A stretch of DNA of 64,000 bases from Massilia pinisoli (lineage in GTDB: Bacteria; Pseudomonadota; Gammaproteobacteria; Burkholderiales; Burkholderiaceae_D), in NCBI RefSeq assembly GCF_024753285.1, contig NZ_JANUGW010000008.1, positions 62,001 through 126,000 of the forward strand, read 5' to 3'. The notes beneath the pieces were generated by a model that worked only from the letters and a program-made list of their open reading frames with translations, ran no database searches and had not been told where the DNA came from. Positions 55,463-64,000 of this stretch are shown in pieces. The position numbers and the translations under genes were made by a program. Every line of letters begins with the position of its first letter. Positions within the stretch are counted from its first letter, which is position 1.

Positions 55463-57451
55463 TCAGCGAAGTTCCAGTTCCAGGACGCCGACCGAATAGG
55501 CCGGAACGTTCAGCGTAAACTCGGACGCGATGCCCTTGACAGTCTCTGTCCTTGGGGCAATGCGGGTGGGCTCGTCCAGTGAATTGCCGGCATCGGGATT
55601 CGGCGAACTCATCACCGTCAGCGTGGCCGTGGGTGCGAGCGTCTTCACGCCGGCCAGCTTGACGCGTACCGGCTGCTGCGTCGCGGCCCGGCTGGCGAAC
55701 TTGATCTGGATACGGCCGGGTTTGCCAGCCTCGTCCTTGCGTGTCGCAACCCAGTTCAGCGCCGGGAAGGTCTTGCCGTCTTCGCTCGTCCAGTTCGGCA
55801 CATGCTGCGCGGATGACTCCAGCACGACGTCGCCCAGGTGGCTGGAGAACATCGTCTGCACGTAGTACGACGGCGTGCCATACGACTTCAGCGCGTCGTA
55901 GCCGATCAAATTCGTGTCCCACTGCATGGATCGGTCACGGCTGTTGCCCGAGACCTGGCTGAGGTTGGCCAGCAGCGGCGCGTAGGCCGTCATCCGCACC
56001 ACATCGGCATTGCGCTCCAGGCTGGTCAGGTAGGCGGCGTCGGCGATGGCAGCCTTCATGTCGGGCATGGGCCAGCCGTGGTGCGTGGCCCACTCGCCGA
56101 CAAAGACCTTCGGGTCGGTGCGGGGGCGCTTGTCGTAGTCGCCCAGGTGTTCGTACATTTGCGCCTCACCCCAGCCGTAGGTGTGATCGTCGATCATGTC
56201 GGGGCGCTGCGACGGTGTCGCGTTGGCCGCCATCGTCGAGATGAGGGTCAGTTGCGGATACCTGGCCTTGATTGCCTTGTAGAAGATCGCGAAGCGTTTG
56301 TCGTACGAACCCGATTTGTCGAAAACGTCTTCGTTGCCGATCTCGACATAGCGCAGCGGGAAGGGCGCCGGGTGGCCGTCCTTCGCGCGCTGCGCGCCCC
56401 ATTTGGTGTCGACACCGCCGATGATGTATTCGATCTCGTCCAGCGCGTCCTGCACATGGGGCGCCAGGTCTTCTTCGGTGGCCAGCCTGTCGCCACCGAG
56501 GGCGTAGCCGGCGAATACGGCCAGTAGGGGCTCCATGTTCAAGTCTTCGCACCACAGCAGGAACTCCATCATGCCCATGCCGTCCGTCGACCAGTAGTTC
56601 CAGGGGCTGCGGTGGCCGGGGCGCTGCGCCGGGTCGCCGATGGTCTTCTTCCACTGGAAACGCTGCCCCAGGATATCGCCCTCGAGATAGTTGCCGCCGG
56701 GGAAACGCAGGAATGTCGGCTTCAGGCCTGCCATCAGTGCCATCAGATCCGGGCGCAGCCCGTTCGGGCGGTTCTTGTAGGTCGGACCGAACACCGAGAC
56801 CTGCTGCAGCCACAACTTGCCCGGCCTGCTGGCGGTCAGCGTGAAGACATTGTCTTTGGAGGGCGTCAGGCTGCTACCGGTGCGCAGCGTGACGTCGAAC
56901 TTCTTCCAGTCGCGCCCGATGCCGTCCACCTTGGCGGAGACGACCGTCGCGCCGCTGGACTTGGCAAGCGACGCCGTCAACGGGCCGATATCGCCGTCGG
57001 TCCTGGCATAGAAGGACACGTTGTAGGTGGTGTCGGGTGTCAGGCCGATGCCCCAGTAGCCGCCATTACGGATGCCGGCAGGCTGTTCGGGCGAGGCGTT
57101 CGCGATCGTCAGCGCCAGGCTCAGATCCAGGGCGTCGTTGAGCTTGTTCTTGCCATCCAGGGCAATCTCGGCCGCGCCGACGGTGCTCCAGTACACGGGC
57201 TCTTCGGCCAGGTACGCATAGCCGGCTTCTGCCTTGAAGCTGCGGTTGCGGATCAACTCGCCGTACAGGCCGCCTTCGTAGGCGAAGTTGATCTCCTCGG
57301 TCATCAGACCGTACATGTGAGGATCGATGTGCGCCTTTACGCGATCAACGGCGATCTTCAGTTCGGTCGTACTCGCCGCATGCGCATGTGCGGCCAGGAT
57401 GGCAAGGGCACTGGTCAGTGCACAGCGGGACAGCAGCTTAAGGTGGGTCAT
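55463..57451 (-). CDS. Secreted GH51 alpha-L-arabinofuranosidase
   Basis: 662 residues with a signal peptide (about 1-25, AHA-AS). GH51-type barrel with acid/base Glu374 in EIGNEDVF and nucleophile Glu453 in FVGEWATH. An inserted carbohydrate-binding-like beta domain (about 95-205) precedes the FLRFPGGNYLEGD segment, and a beta-sandwich ends the protein. It releases arabinose from arabinan or arabinoxylan in known members. The start at 57451 is chosen for the signal peptide; no Shine-Dalgarno is seen and two in-frame ATG codons lie upstream. The upstream 270 bases are AT-rich. Confidence 0.9.
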   Translation of the reverse strand: MTHLKLLSRCALTSALAILAAHAHAASTTELKIAVDRVKAHIDPHMYGLMTEEINFAYEGGLYGELIRNRSFKAEAGYAYLAEEPVYWSTVGAAEIALDGKNKLNDALDLSLALTIANASPEQPAGIRNGGYWGIGLTPDTTYNVSFYARTDGDIGPLTASLAKSSGATVVSAKVDGIGRDWKKFDVTLRTGSSLTPSKDNVFTLTASRPGKLWLQQVSVFGPTYKNRPNGLRPDLMALMAGLKPTFLRFPGGNYLEGDILGQRFQWKKTIGDPAQRPGHRSPWNYWSTDGMGMMEFLLWCEDLNMEPLLAVFAGYALGGDRLATEEDLAPHVQDALDEIEYIIGGVDTKWGAQRAKDGHPAPFPLRYVEIGNEDVFDKSGSYDKRFAIFYKAIKARYPQLTLISTMAANATPSQRPDMIDDHTYGWGEAQMYEHLGDYDKRPRTDPKVFVGEWATHHGWPMPDMKAAIADAAYLTSLERNADVVRMTAYAPLLANLSQVSGNSRDRSMQWDTNLIGYDALKSYGTPSYYVQTMFSSHLGDVVLESSAQHVPNWTSEDGKTFPALNWVATRKDEAGKPGRIQIKFASRAATQQPVRVKLAGVKTLAPTATLTVMSSPNPDAGNSLDEPTRIAPRTETVKGIASEFTLNVPAYSVGVLELELR

Positions 57452-57650
57452 GAATGAAATCGACTTGGGATCAACACGAAACCGTGAGGCGGTGACTTGC
57501 TCATTGATGTGAGCCAAGCGACTCATTTTAACTTTGCGACATTGCAACGGAAGTTACGAAATTTACTAACTGGTCATGCAAAATTTATCGTGTAGCCTCA
57601 AGAGCAACCGTTTGTAAACAAGGCGCAGGGCCAGCGTGCGGCTGTTGTGA

Positions 57651-57670
57651 TACTGTATATATCATCAGTA
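57651..57670 (+). promoter_or_regulatory. LexA (SOS) box before uvrD
   Basis: TACTGTATATATCATCAGTA contains CTG-N10-CAG and differs from the E. coli consensus at only a few inner positions, with TA...TA flanks kept. It ends 52 bases before uvrD, a known SOS gene in E. coli. Confidence 0.85.
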
Positions 57671-57722
57671 AAAATGGCGCCGTGGCGATGCCGAGGGCGG
57701 GTCCCGACGTTATAATGCCCGC

Positions 57723-60041
57723 ATGAATCTCCTCGACAACCTGAATCCCGAACAACTGGCGGCCGTCACGCTGCCGTCCCAGAGCGCCCTCATTCTCGCG
57801 GGCGCCGGGTCCGGCAAGACGCGGGTGCTGACGACCCGCATCGCCTGGCTGATCCAGACCGGACAGGTGTCCCCGGCCGGCATCATGGCCGTGACCTTTA
57901 CCAACAAGGCGGCCAAGGAGATGCTCACGCGCCTGTCGGCCATGCTGCCGGTGAACACGCGCGGCATGTGGATCGGCACGTTCCACGGCCTGTGCAACCG
58001 CCTCCTGCGCACGCACCACCGCGACGCGGCGCTGCCGCAGACGTTCCAGATCCTCGATTCGCAGGACCAGCTGTCGATGATCAAGCGCATGCTGAAGGCG
58101 TTGAACGTCGACGACGAGAAGTATCCGGCGAAGGACCTGATGTACTTCATCAACAACGCCAAGGACCGGGGCCAGCGCGCGCACGAAGTCGAGGCGTACG
58201 ACCACGTGCAGAAGCGCATGGCCGAGCTGTACGACCTGTACGACCAGCAGTGCCAGCGCGAAGGCGTCGTCGACTTCGCCGAGCTGCTGCTACGCGCCTA
58301 CGAACTGCTGCAGCGCAATCACCCGCTGCGCCAGCATTACCAGATGCGCTTCCGCCACATCCTCGTCGACGAGTTCCAGGACACGAACGACCTGCAGTAC
58401 AACCTGCTGAAGCTGCTGGCCGGCCACGGCGAGCAGCGCGGCGGCGCCTTGTTCGCCGTCGGCGACGACGACCAGAGCATCTATGCGTTCCGCGGCGCGA
58501 ACGTCGGCAACATGCAGGCGTTCGAGCGCGACTTCGAGGTCAAGAATCTGATCAAGCTGGAGCAGAACTACCGCTCGCACGGCAACATCCTCGACAGCGC
58601 GAACCACCTCATCTCGAACAACGCGAAACGCCTCGGCAAGAACCTGCGCACGGACGCGGGGCTGGGCGAGCCGGTGCGCATCTACGAAGCGTCGTCCGAC
58701 CTGGAAGAGGCGCAGTGGATCATCGACGAGGCGAAGAGCCTGATGGCGGAAGGCGTCAGCAAGAGCGAGATCGCCGTGCTGTACCGCTCCAACGCGCAGA
58801 GCCGCGTGATCGAGCACGCGCTGTTCGCGGCCGGCCTGCCGTACACCGTGTACGGCGGCCTGCGCTACTTCCAGCGCGCCGAGGTCAAGCACGCCATCGC
58901 CTACCTGCAGCTGATGGACAACCCGCACAACGATTCCGCTTTTCTCCGCGTCGTGAACTTCCCCACGCGCGGCATCGGCGCCCGTTCGATCGAGCAGCTG
59001 CAGATGGCGGCCGAGACGTACCGCGTGTCGCTGTACGCCGCGGTGCCCTATATGACGGGCAAGGCCGGCACGGCGCTCGGTAACTTCGTAAAACTGATCG
59101 AGAGCGCGCGCTTCGAGACCCAGCAACTGCCGCTGCCGGAGATGGTGCGCGTCGTGCTCGAGCGCAGTACCCTGCTGGCGCACTACGCCAACGAGAAAGA
59201 AGGCCAGGAACGCATCGAGAACTTGCAGCAGATGGTCGGCGCCGCCACGCAGTTCGTGCAGGAAGAGGGCTTCGGCACGCAGACGCCGGCGCACCTCGGG
59301 CCGCAGGCATTGGCCGCGAGCGGCACGGCGATCGTCGATGGCGACGGCGTCGAGGTGCTCGATGCGGACGCGCCGCTGTCGGCCGTGATGTCGCCGCTGT
59401 CCGCCTTCCTCGCGCACGCGTCGCTGGAAGCGGGCGACGCGCAGGCGCAAGCCGGCCAGGAAGCGATCCAGCTGATGACGGTGCACTCCGCGAAGGGCCT
59501 GGAATTCGACGCCGTGTTCATCACGGGGTTGGAAGAAGGCCTGTTCCCGCACGAGAGCAGCGCGCGCGAGATGGATGGCGTCGACGAGGAACGCCGCCTG
59601 ATGTACGTGGCGATCACGCGCGCGCGCCGGCGCCTGTACATGAGTTTCACGCAGCAGCGCATGCTGCACGGCCAGACGCGCTTCAACATGAAGTCGCGCT
59701 TCTTCGACGAGCTGCCGGAACATGCGCTGAAATGGCTGACGCCGCGCGTGCAGACGAACTGGTTCGCCGGCCGCAAGTCGACGACCGCATGGGACGACGC
59801 CGATTTCCGCGAAGGGGGCAGCGACAACCATATCGCCAAGCAGATCGCGCAGAAGTCGACCAGCGGCAACGGCACCGGCTGGCGCATCGGCGAGTCGGTC
59901 AGTCACGCGCGGTTCGGCGAGGGCGTGATCGTCAACATCGAAGGCGGGGCCGGTAGTGCGCGCGCCCAGATCAATTTTGGCGCGGCGGGGATGAAGGTGC
60001 TGGATTTGTCTGTGGCCAAATTGGAGCGCATTGGCCGGTAA
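57723..60041 (+). CDS. uvrD: DNA helicase II (UvrD)
   Basis: 772 residues. Superfamily 1A 3'-5' helicase for nucleotide-excision and mismatch repair. Motif I GAGSGKTR (near residue 27), Ia TFTNKAAKEM, II VDEFQDTN, III VGDDDQSIYAFRGA, IV LEQNYRS, V VHSAKGLEF and VI YVAITRARRRL are all present. A C-terminal segment with SVSHARFGEGVIVNIEG is the RNA-polymerase-binding Tudor-like domain. SOS control is suggested by the LexA box. Confidence 0.97.
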   Translation: MNLLDNLNPEQLAAVTLPSQSALILAGAGSGKTRVLTTRIAWLIQTGQVSPAGIMAVTFTNKAAKEMLTRLSAMLPVNTRGMWIGTFHGLCNRLLRTHHRDAALPQTFQILDSQDQLSMIKRMLKALNVDDEKYPAKDLMYFINNAKDRGQRAHEVEAYDHVQKRMAELYDLYDQQCQREGVVDFAELLLRAYELLQRNHPLRQHYQMRFRHILVDEFQDTNDLQYNLLKLLAGHGEQRGGALFAVGDDDQSIYAFRGANVGNMQAFERDFEVKNLIKLEQNYRSHGNILDSANHLISNNAKRLGKNLRTDAGLGEPVRIYEASSDLEEAQWIIDEAKSLMAEGVSKSEIAVLYRSNAQSRVIEHALFAAGLPYTVYGGLRYFQRAEVKHAIAYLQLMDNPHNDSAFLRVVNFPTRGIGARSIEQLQMAAETYRVSLYAAVPYMTGKAGTALGNFVKLIESARFETQQLPLPEMVRVVLERSTLLAHYANEKEGQERIENLQQMVGAATQFVQEEGFGTQTPAHLGPQALAASGTAIVDGDGVEVLDADAPLSAVMSPLSAFLAHASLEAGDAQAQAGQEAIQLMTVHSAKGLEFDAVFITGLEEGLFPHESSAREMDGVDEERRLMYVAITRARRRLYMSFTQQRMLHGQTRFNMKSRFFDELPEHALKWLTPRVQTNWFAGRKSTTAWDDADFREGGSDNHIAKQIAQKSTSGNGTGWRIGESVSHARFGEGVIVNIEGGAGSARAQINFGAAGMKVLDLSVAKLERIGR

Positions 60042-60057
60042 TTCAGACGATGGTTGA

Positions 60058-60171
60058 ACGCGTGGGCGGCGAGCCGCCCACCCTACCCGTGATGCAACCC
60101 GTAACGTTCGTCGATGCGTCGGACGTCGCGTCGCGGTAGGGTGGACGGGTTCCCCGTCCACGCGTCCATGC
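60058..60171. repeat. Paired extragenic palindromes, GTAGGGTGGACGG family, copy 5
   Basis: Left unit ACGCGTGGGCGGC, GA, GCCGCCCACCCTAC (60058-60086) and right unit GGTAGGGTGGACGGGTTCCCCGTCCACGCG (60135-60164) in opposite orientation, between the convergent genes uvrD and the BPSS1780-type gene. Confidence 0.85.
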
Positions 60172-60194
60172 GGCGTATGCCGGCCACGAACGCA

Positions 60195-60962
60195 TCACGC
60201 TGGCTGCGGCGCCTCGTCGTCCGGCTTGCCGAAGATCGTGCGATAGCCCGCGTACAGCGCGCACTGCAGCAGCAGCACGAACAGGAAGATCAGCCACATG
60301 AGCACGACTTGTCCGACCGAGGCGTCGCGGAACACCAGAGCGGCCACCATGCACACGCCGAAGAAGATGCCGAACCACGTCGCCAGCAGCACGAGGAACG
60401 GCCGCGCCGTGCGGACGACGGCGAAGAAGCTGTAGAACGTGGCCTTGCCCGGTCCCATGTGCTTCCAGTAGGTGAGCGGGGCGGCGAAGCACAGCGTCAC
60501 CAGCACGGTCAGGTACGCCACGAACACGCCGAACACCGCAAGCATGTCCGACGCCTGGATGTCGGGCGGCGTCTTGGCGCCGGGCTGCGGCATCATCTGC
60601 ACGAGCAACTCGGGCGGGATCGCCAGGCGCTTGACGACCATCATCAGCAGCGACACGCCCAGGTACACGAGCCCCAGCTTGCACAGCGCGGCCACCACCG
60701 GCCGGCGGAAGCCCGTCAGCAGCACGGCCGGGGTGACGCGGTCGCCGTTCTCGATCATCAGGCAAGCCCGCATGAAGGCCATCGAGAACGACGGAATCAG
60801 CACGACCGCGAGTACCGAACCCAGGAACGGCACGGCCGACAGACCGATGCTGAACAGGATGTTGGCGAAGAGGAGCGTCATCAGCGCGGCGGGCTGCTTG
60901 CGGAACAGGCCCACGCCTTGCTTCAGCCACTCCCATCCGGTACGTGCGGGTAAATCGTTCAT
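60195..60962 (-). CDS. BPSS1780 family membrane protein
   Basis: 255 residues with about six membrane helices (for example 25-50, 55-70, 95-112, 140-160, 185-205, 212-235). It begins [23 protein letters not shown], a start I associate with the BPSS1780 family of Burkholderiales, of unknown function. Its start overlaps the thrB stop as ATGA, so the two are coupled. The thrB-BPSS1780 neighbourhood next to polA is known in the order. Confidence 0.85.
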   Translation of the reverse strand: MNDLPARTGWEWLKQGVGLFRKQPAALMTLLFANILFSIGLSAVPFLGSVLAVVLIPSFSMAFMRACLMIENGDRVTPAVLLTGFRRPVVAALCKLGLVYLGVSLLMMVVKRLAIPPELLVQMMPQPGAKTPPDIQASDMLAVFGVFVAYLTVLVTLCFAAPLTYWKHMGPGKATFYSFFAVVRTARPFLVLLATWFGIFFGVCMVAALVFRDASVGQVVLMWLIFLFVLLLQCALYAGYRTIFGKPDDEAPQPA

Positions 60963-61918
60963 GCTGTGAGGTCAGGGGCGCCGTGCGCGATGCGTTCGCG
61001 CAGGACTCTTTCGAAGTGGGTGGGATCGTGCGGGGTCAGCATTTCGGCCGCGCGCGGACGGTGGAAATCAAACAGGCGCGACAGCCAGAAGCGCAGCGCG
61101 GCCGCGCGCAACATCGGCTGCCATGCCGCGTGGTCGGCCGCCGTGAACGGACGGACCGCGTGGTAGGCGCGCGTCAGCGCGATCACGCGTGCGTCGTCGA
61201 GGCGGCCCGTGTCCAGGTCGATGCACCAGTCGTTGACGGTGACGGCCAGGTCGAACAGCCACGTGTCCCAGCCGGCAAAATAAAAGTCGAAGCAGCCGGA
61301 CAGGCGTTCGCCGACGAACATCACGTTGTTGCGGAACAGGTCGGCGTGGACGGGACCGCGCTCGAGCGCCGCGTACGTCGTGCCGGCGGCGAAGTCGCGC
61401 TGGAACGCCAGTTCGCTCCGCAGCAGCGCGGCGGTGCCGGTGTCGAGATACGGCAGCACCTTCGGCACGGTCTCGGTCCACCAGTCGAGCCCGCGCAGAT
61501 TCGGCTGGTGCAGGGGGAAGTCGCGGCCGGCCAGGTGCATCTTCGCCAGCATCGCACCGACTTCGGCGCAGTGGACGGGTTGCGGATCCATCTGCGAACT
61601 GCCGTCGAGCTTGCTGACGATGGCGGCCGGCTTGCCGTGCAATGCGACGACGAGCTCGCCCGCATCGTTCGCGACGGGCGCCGGCACGGGAATCCCGCGG
61701 TCGGCCAGGTGGCGCATCAGCTGCACGTAGAACGGCAGTTGCTCGAAGTCGAGGTTTTCGAAGATGGTGAGGACGTACTCGCCGCGTTCCGTCGTCAGGA
61801 AGAAGTTACTGTTTTCGATGCCGCTCGCGATGCCCTTGAGGGCGACGGCTTTACCAAGAGGAAACTGCTTGATCCACTGCGAGAGGTCATCCAGCGTGAC
61901 CGGGGTGAAGACTGCCAT
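60959..61918 (-). CDS. thrB: Homoserine kinase, type II (APH fold)
   Basis: 319 residues. Phosphorylates homoserine in threonine synthesis using the aminoglycoside-phosphotransferase-like fold rather than the GHMP fold of E. coli ThrB. It begins [16 protein letters not shown] and has the catalytic [11 protein letters not shown] (about residue 200) and the magnesium site [15 protein letters not shown]. It is the middle gene of a minus-strand run with the DUF2782 and BPSS1780 genes. Confidence 0.94.
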   Translation of the reverse strand: MAVFTPVTLDDLSQWIKQFPLGKAVALKGIASGIENSNFFLTTERGEYVLTIFENLDFEQLPFYVQLMRHLADRGIPVPAPVANDAGELVVALHGKPAAIVSKLDGSSQMDPQPVHCAEVGAMLAKMHLAGRDFPLHQPNLRGLDWWTETVPKVLPYLDTGTAALLRSELAFQRDFAAGTTYAALERGPVHADLFRNNVMFVGERLSGCFDFYFAGWDTWLFDLAVTVNDWCIDLDTGRLDDARVIALTRAYHAVRPFTAADHAAWQPMLRAAALRFWLSRLFDFHRPRAAEMLTPHDPTHFERVLRERIAHGAPDLTA

Positions 61919-61978
61919 TGTGTAAGAAAGAAAAGTCGCTGTAGCGGCCACGCTTGCGGCCGGTCCTGTTGACGGCGG

Positions 61979-62410
61979 TTACTTCTTCTCGGGCGCGGTG
62001 GTAGCCGGCATGGGAGGAGGAGGCGGCGCGTCGGCCGTCGTCGGGGCGTTGGTGCCGGATTCGCTCGTGGCTTTCCGCTTGCCCGACAGGTCGAACTCAC
62101 CCACTTTCCACTGCGGTGCGCGGATCGAATTCGTCTGCGCATTGCCGGGCTGGGCGTTCGGTTTCATATAGTAATGGCTGCCACCGGGCGTGGTGACTTC
62201 GACTTCGGTGACCTGGCCGCCGTCGCGCGTTTCCTTGATCTCGGTGCCGCGCTTCGGCGGGATCGTGGTCGCGGGAATGTCGCTGCCCGGCTCGATGCGC
62301 TCCAGCTTCGGCGGCGCCGGGCTCGGGGTCGGCTGCTGGGCCGCAGCCAGGCCGGCCTGCGTGGCCAGGAACAGCGCGAGAGTGGCGAAGCGGATCGGGG
62401 TACGCGGCAT
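61979..62410 (-). CDS. Secreted DUF2782 family protein
   Basis: 143 residues with a signal peptide (about 1-22). The core has PKLERIEPGSDIPATTI and TPGGSHYYMKPN, typical of DUF2782, with a Pro-rich C terminus (about 125-143). The start at 62410 follows AAAGGTGA; a GTG at 62419 is an alternative. Function unknown. Conserved next to polA and thrB in betaproteobacteria. Confidence 0.87.
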   Translation of the reverse strand: MPRTPIRFATLALFLATQAGLAAAQQPTPSPAPPKLERIEPGSDIPATTIPPKRGTEIKETRDGGQVTEVEVTTPGGSHYYMKPNAQPGNAQTNSIRAPQWKVGEFDLSGKRKATSESGTNAPTTADAPPPPPMPATTAPEKK

Positions 62411-62583
62411 GATGGTCACCTTTGTCGTTTAGTTCATTGTAACAAACCGCGCTACTCTCTGTGAAAAGTGTGGCTTCGTCCCCATATGGATGACGTTGGC
62501 CGCCCAGCTTTTCTCCACTCCCGATTCTGCGATAATGGCGCACGTTTTGCCGTGCCGCCGCGGCCCCACTTTTGAATTCGCCC

Positions 62584-64000
62584 ATGGACAATACCCTGCT
62601 TCTCGTCGACGGTTCCAGCTATCTCTATCGCGCCTTCCACGCGCTGCCCGACCTGCGCAGTCCGGACGGCCATCCGACCGGTGCGATGCACGGCATGGTC
62701 AACATGCTGCGCCGCCTGCGCGCCGACTTCCCGGCCGCGTACATCGCCTGCGTGTTCGACGCCAAGGGCAAGACGTTCCGCGACGACCTGTACCCGGAAT
62801 ACAAGGCGACGCGCGCCTCGATGCCGGAAGACCTGGCCAAGCAGATCGAGCCGATCCACGAAGTCGTGCGCCACATGGGGTGGCCGATCCTGATGGTCGA
62901 AGGCGTCGAGGCGGACGACGTCATCGGCACGCTGGCCGCGCAGGCGACGGCGCGCGGCCTGTCCACCGTCGTCTCGACGGGCGACAAGGACCTCGCCCAG
63001 CTGGTGAACGACAAGGTCATGCTGATCAACACGATGAGCAACGAAAAGCTCGACGAGGCGGGCGTGCTGGCCAAGTTCGGCGTGCCGCCGAACCGCATCA
63101 TCGACTACCTGACCCTCATCGGCGACACGGTCGACAACGTCCCCGGCGTCACCAAGTGCGGCCCGAAAACGGCCGTCAAATGGCTCACCTTGCACGGCTC
63201 GCTGGACGGCGTCATCGAGAATGCCCACACGATCACGGGCGCCGTCGGCGAGAACCTGCGCGCCGCGCTGGAATGGCTGCCGAAGGGCCGTGAATTGATC
63301 ACCGTGAAGACGGACTGCGACCTCGTGGGCCACGTCGTGTCGATCGAGGAAACCTTGATCGGCCGCCCGGAAGACAGGGACGCGCTGCGCGACTTCTTCC
63401 AGCGCTACGGCTTCAAGACGATGCTGCGCGAGATCGGCCCCGGCAACGCGGCCAAGTACGGCACGCCCGGCGCACCGGCGCCCGCGCTGAATTCGCCGGA
63501 AGGCGCAGCCGGTACCCAGCCCGGCATGCCGATCATCAAGGGCGAGTACGAGACCGTCACCACCGAGGAAGCGTTCGCGCGCTGGCTGGACCTGATCGAC
63601 AAGGCCGCGCTGACGTCCGTCGACACGGAGACGACGTCGCTCGACCCGATGATGGCCGAGATGGTCGGCATCTCGCTGTCCGTCGAACCGGGCAAGGGCG
63701 CGTACATCCCGCTCGCGCACCGCTACGCGGGCGTGCCCGAGCAGCTGAACCGCGAGGAGGTCCTCGCGCGCATGAAGCCGTGGCTGGAAAACCCGGACAA
63801 GCCGAAGCTGGGCCAGAACCTCAAGTACGACAGCCACATCTTCGAGAACCACGGCGTCAAGCTGCGCGGCATCGTGCACGACACCCTGCTGCAATCGTAC
63901 GTGTTCGAGTCGCACAAGCCGCACGACATGGACACGATGGCGCTGCGCCACCTGGGCTACACGACGATCCCGTTCGTGGACGTGTGCGGCAAGGGCGCGA
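62584..64000 (+). CDS. polA: DNA polymerase I, N-terminal part (runs off the window)
   Basis: The first 472 codons are present. The 5'-3' exonuclease domain (about 1-290) starts NTLLLVDGSSYLYRAFHALP and has FDAKGKTFR, GVEADDVIGTLA, STGDKDLAQL and IGDTVDNVPGV with the metal-binding acids. The 3'-5' exonuclease domain begins at about 320 with VDTETTSLDPM (the DxE motif is intact) and continues to the edge. The polymerase domain lies beyond base 64000. No strong ribosome-binding site is visible before the ATG. Confidence 0.97.
   Translation, partial: MDNTLLLVDGSSYLYRAFHALPDLRSPDGHPTGAMHGMVNMLRRLRADFPAAYIACVFDAKGKTFRDDLYPEYKATRASMPEDLAKQIEPIHEVVRHMGWPILMVEGVEADDVIGTLAAQATARGLSTVVSTGDKDLAQLVNDKVMLINTMSNEKLDEAGVLAKFGVPPNRIIDYLTLIGDTVDNVPGVTKCGPKTAVKWLTLHGSLDGVIENAHTITGAVGENLRAALEWLPKGRELITVKTDCDLVGHVVSIEETLIGRPEDRDALRDFFQRYGFKTMLREIGPGNAAKYGTPGAPAPALNSPEGAAGTQPGMPIIKGEYETVTTEEAFARWLDLIDKAALTSVDTETTSLDPMMAEMVGISLSVEPGKGAYIPLAHRYAGVPEQLNREEVLARMKPWLENPDKPKLGQNLKYDSHIFENHGVKLRGIVHDTLLQSYVFESHKPHDMDTMALRHLGYTTIPFVDVCGKGA

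Noticed and set aside
58290..60161. Open frame of about 620 codons antisense to uvrD
   Set aside because: Shadow of uvrD and it runs through the downstream palindromic repeat.
1..64000. tRNA, rRNA, CRISPR array, integrase or complete insertion sequence
   Set aside because: No cloverleaf arms, no regularly spaced repeats and no transposase or integrase frame could be found.

Overview
The window is about 64 kb of GC-rich bacterial chromosome. The gene content (fmt-def, dprA-smg-topB, rplM-rpsI-argC-bactofilin-erpA, anmK-tyrS-dtd, dusB-fis-purH-ruvCAB, thrB type II, BPSS1780-family protein, polA) and the protein sequences point to a betaproteobacterium of the order Burkholderiales, most likely Oxalobacteraceae close to Massilia. 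This is my reading of gene order and protein style, not the result of a search. No rRNA, tRNA, CRISPR array, prophage or complete insertion sequence is visible. The window opens inside metH and closes inside polA.

Layout. 1-9 kb: 5' end of metH, an orphan BrnA-like antitoxin, fmt/def (formylation and deformylation of initiator Met), then a LysM protein, dprA, smg and topB. 9-19 kb: an ABC exporter whose permease is fused to an M1 metallopeptidase, an unknown protein, coq7 (ubiquinone), an OsmC-type protein, a NatAB-like ABC exporter and a secreted alpha/beta peptidase. 19-22 kb: rplM-rpsI, argC, a bactofilin and erpA. 22.5-28.3 kb: an accessory block (secreted GH3 glycosidase, Dabb protein, DUF2145 pair, nitroreductase with divergent LysR regulator) sitting between housekeeping genes. 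28.3-40 kb: anmK and an M23 peptidase (wall recycling and remodelling), tyrS-dtd (aminoacylation and D-Tyr proofreading), a YbhB-like protein, a phosphoglycerate-mutase-like phosphatase, dusB-fis-purH and ruvC-ruvA-ruvB. 40-49 kb: small proteins, valS, a subtilase broken by an apparent one-base deletion, an ANTAR response regulator, glutathione-dependent formaldehyde dehydrogenase and an outer-membrane barrel. 49-54 kb: an ECF sigma factor, a membrane-anchored candidate anti-sigma factor, two paralogous secreted proteins and an M13 peptidase. 54-64 kb: hemerythrin, SRPBCC protein, secreted GH51 arabinofuranosidase, uvrD, then BPSS1780 protein, thrB, DUF2782 protein and polA.

Regulation and repeats. 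Good LexA boxes precede uvrD and ruvC, so the repair genes probably belong to the SOS regulon. A LacI-family-type operator precedes the GH3 gene, and an 8-bp-arm palindrome precedes the hemerythrin gene. A family of palindromic extragenic repeats (GTAGGGTGGACGG type, in paired opposite orientation) occurs at five intergenic places, and a different perfect 17-bp inverted repeat lies between rpsI and argC.

The most unusual items are the frameshifted S8 peptidase, the ABC permease-M1 peptidase fusion, the ECF sigma cassette with its tandem secreted paralogues, and the dispersed palindromes. I did not find a clearly new defence or mobile system. Long open frames antisense to high-GC genes were judged to be shadows.
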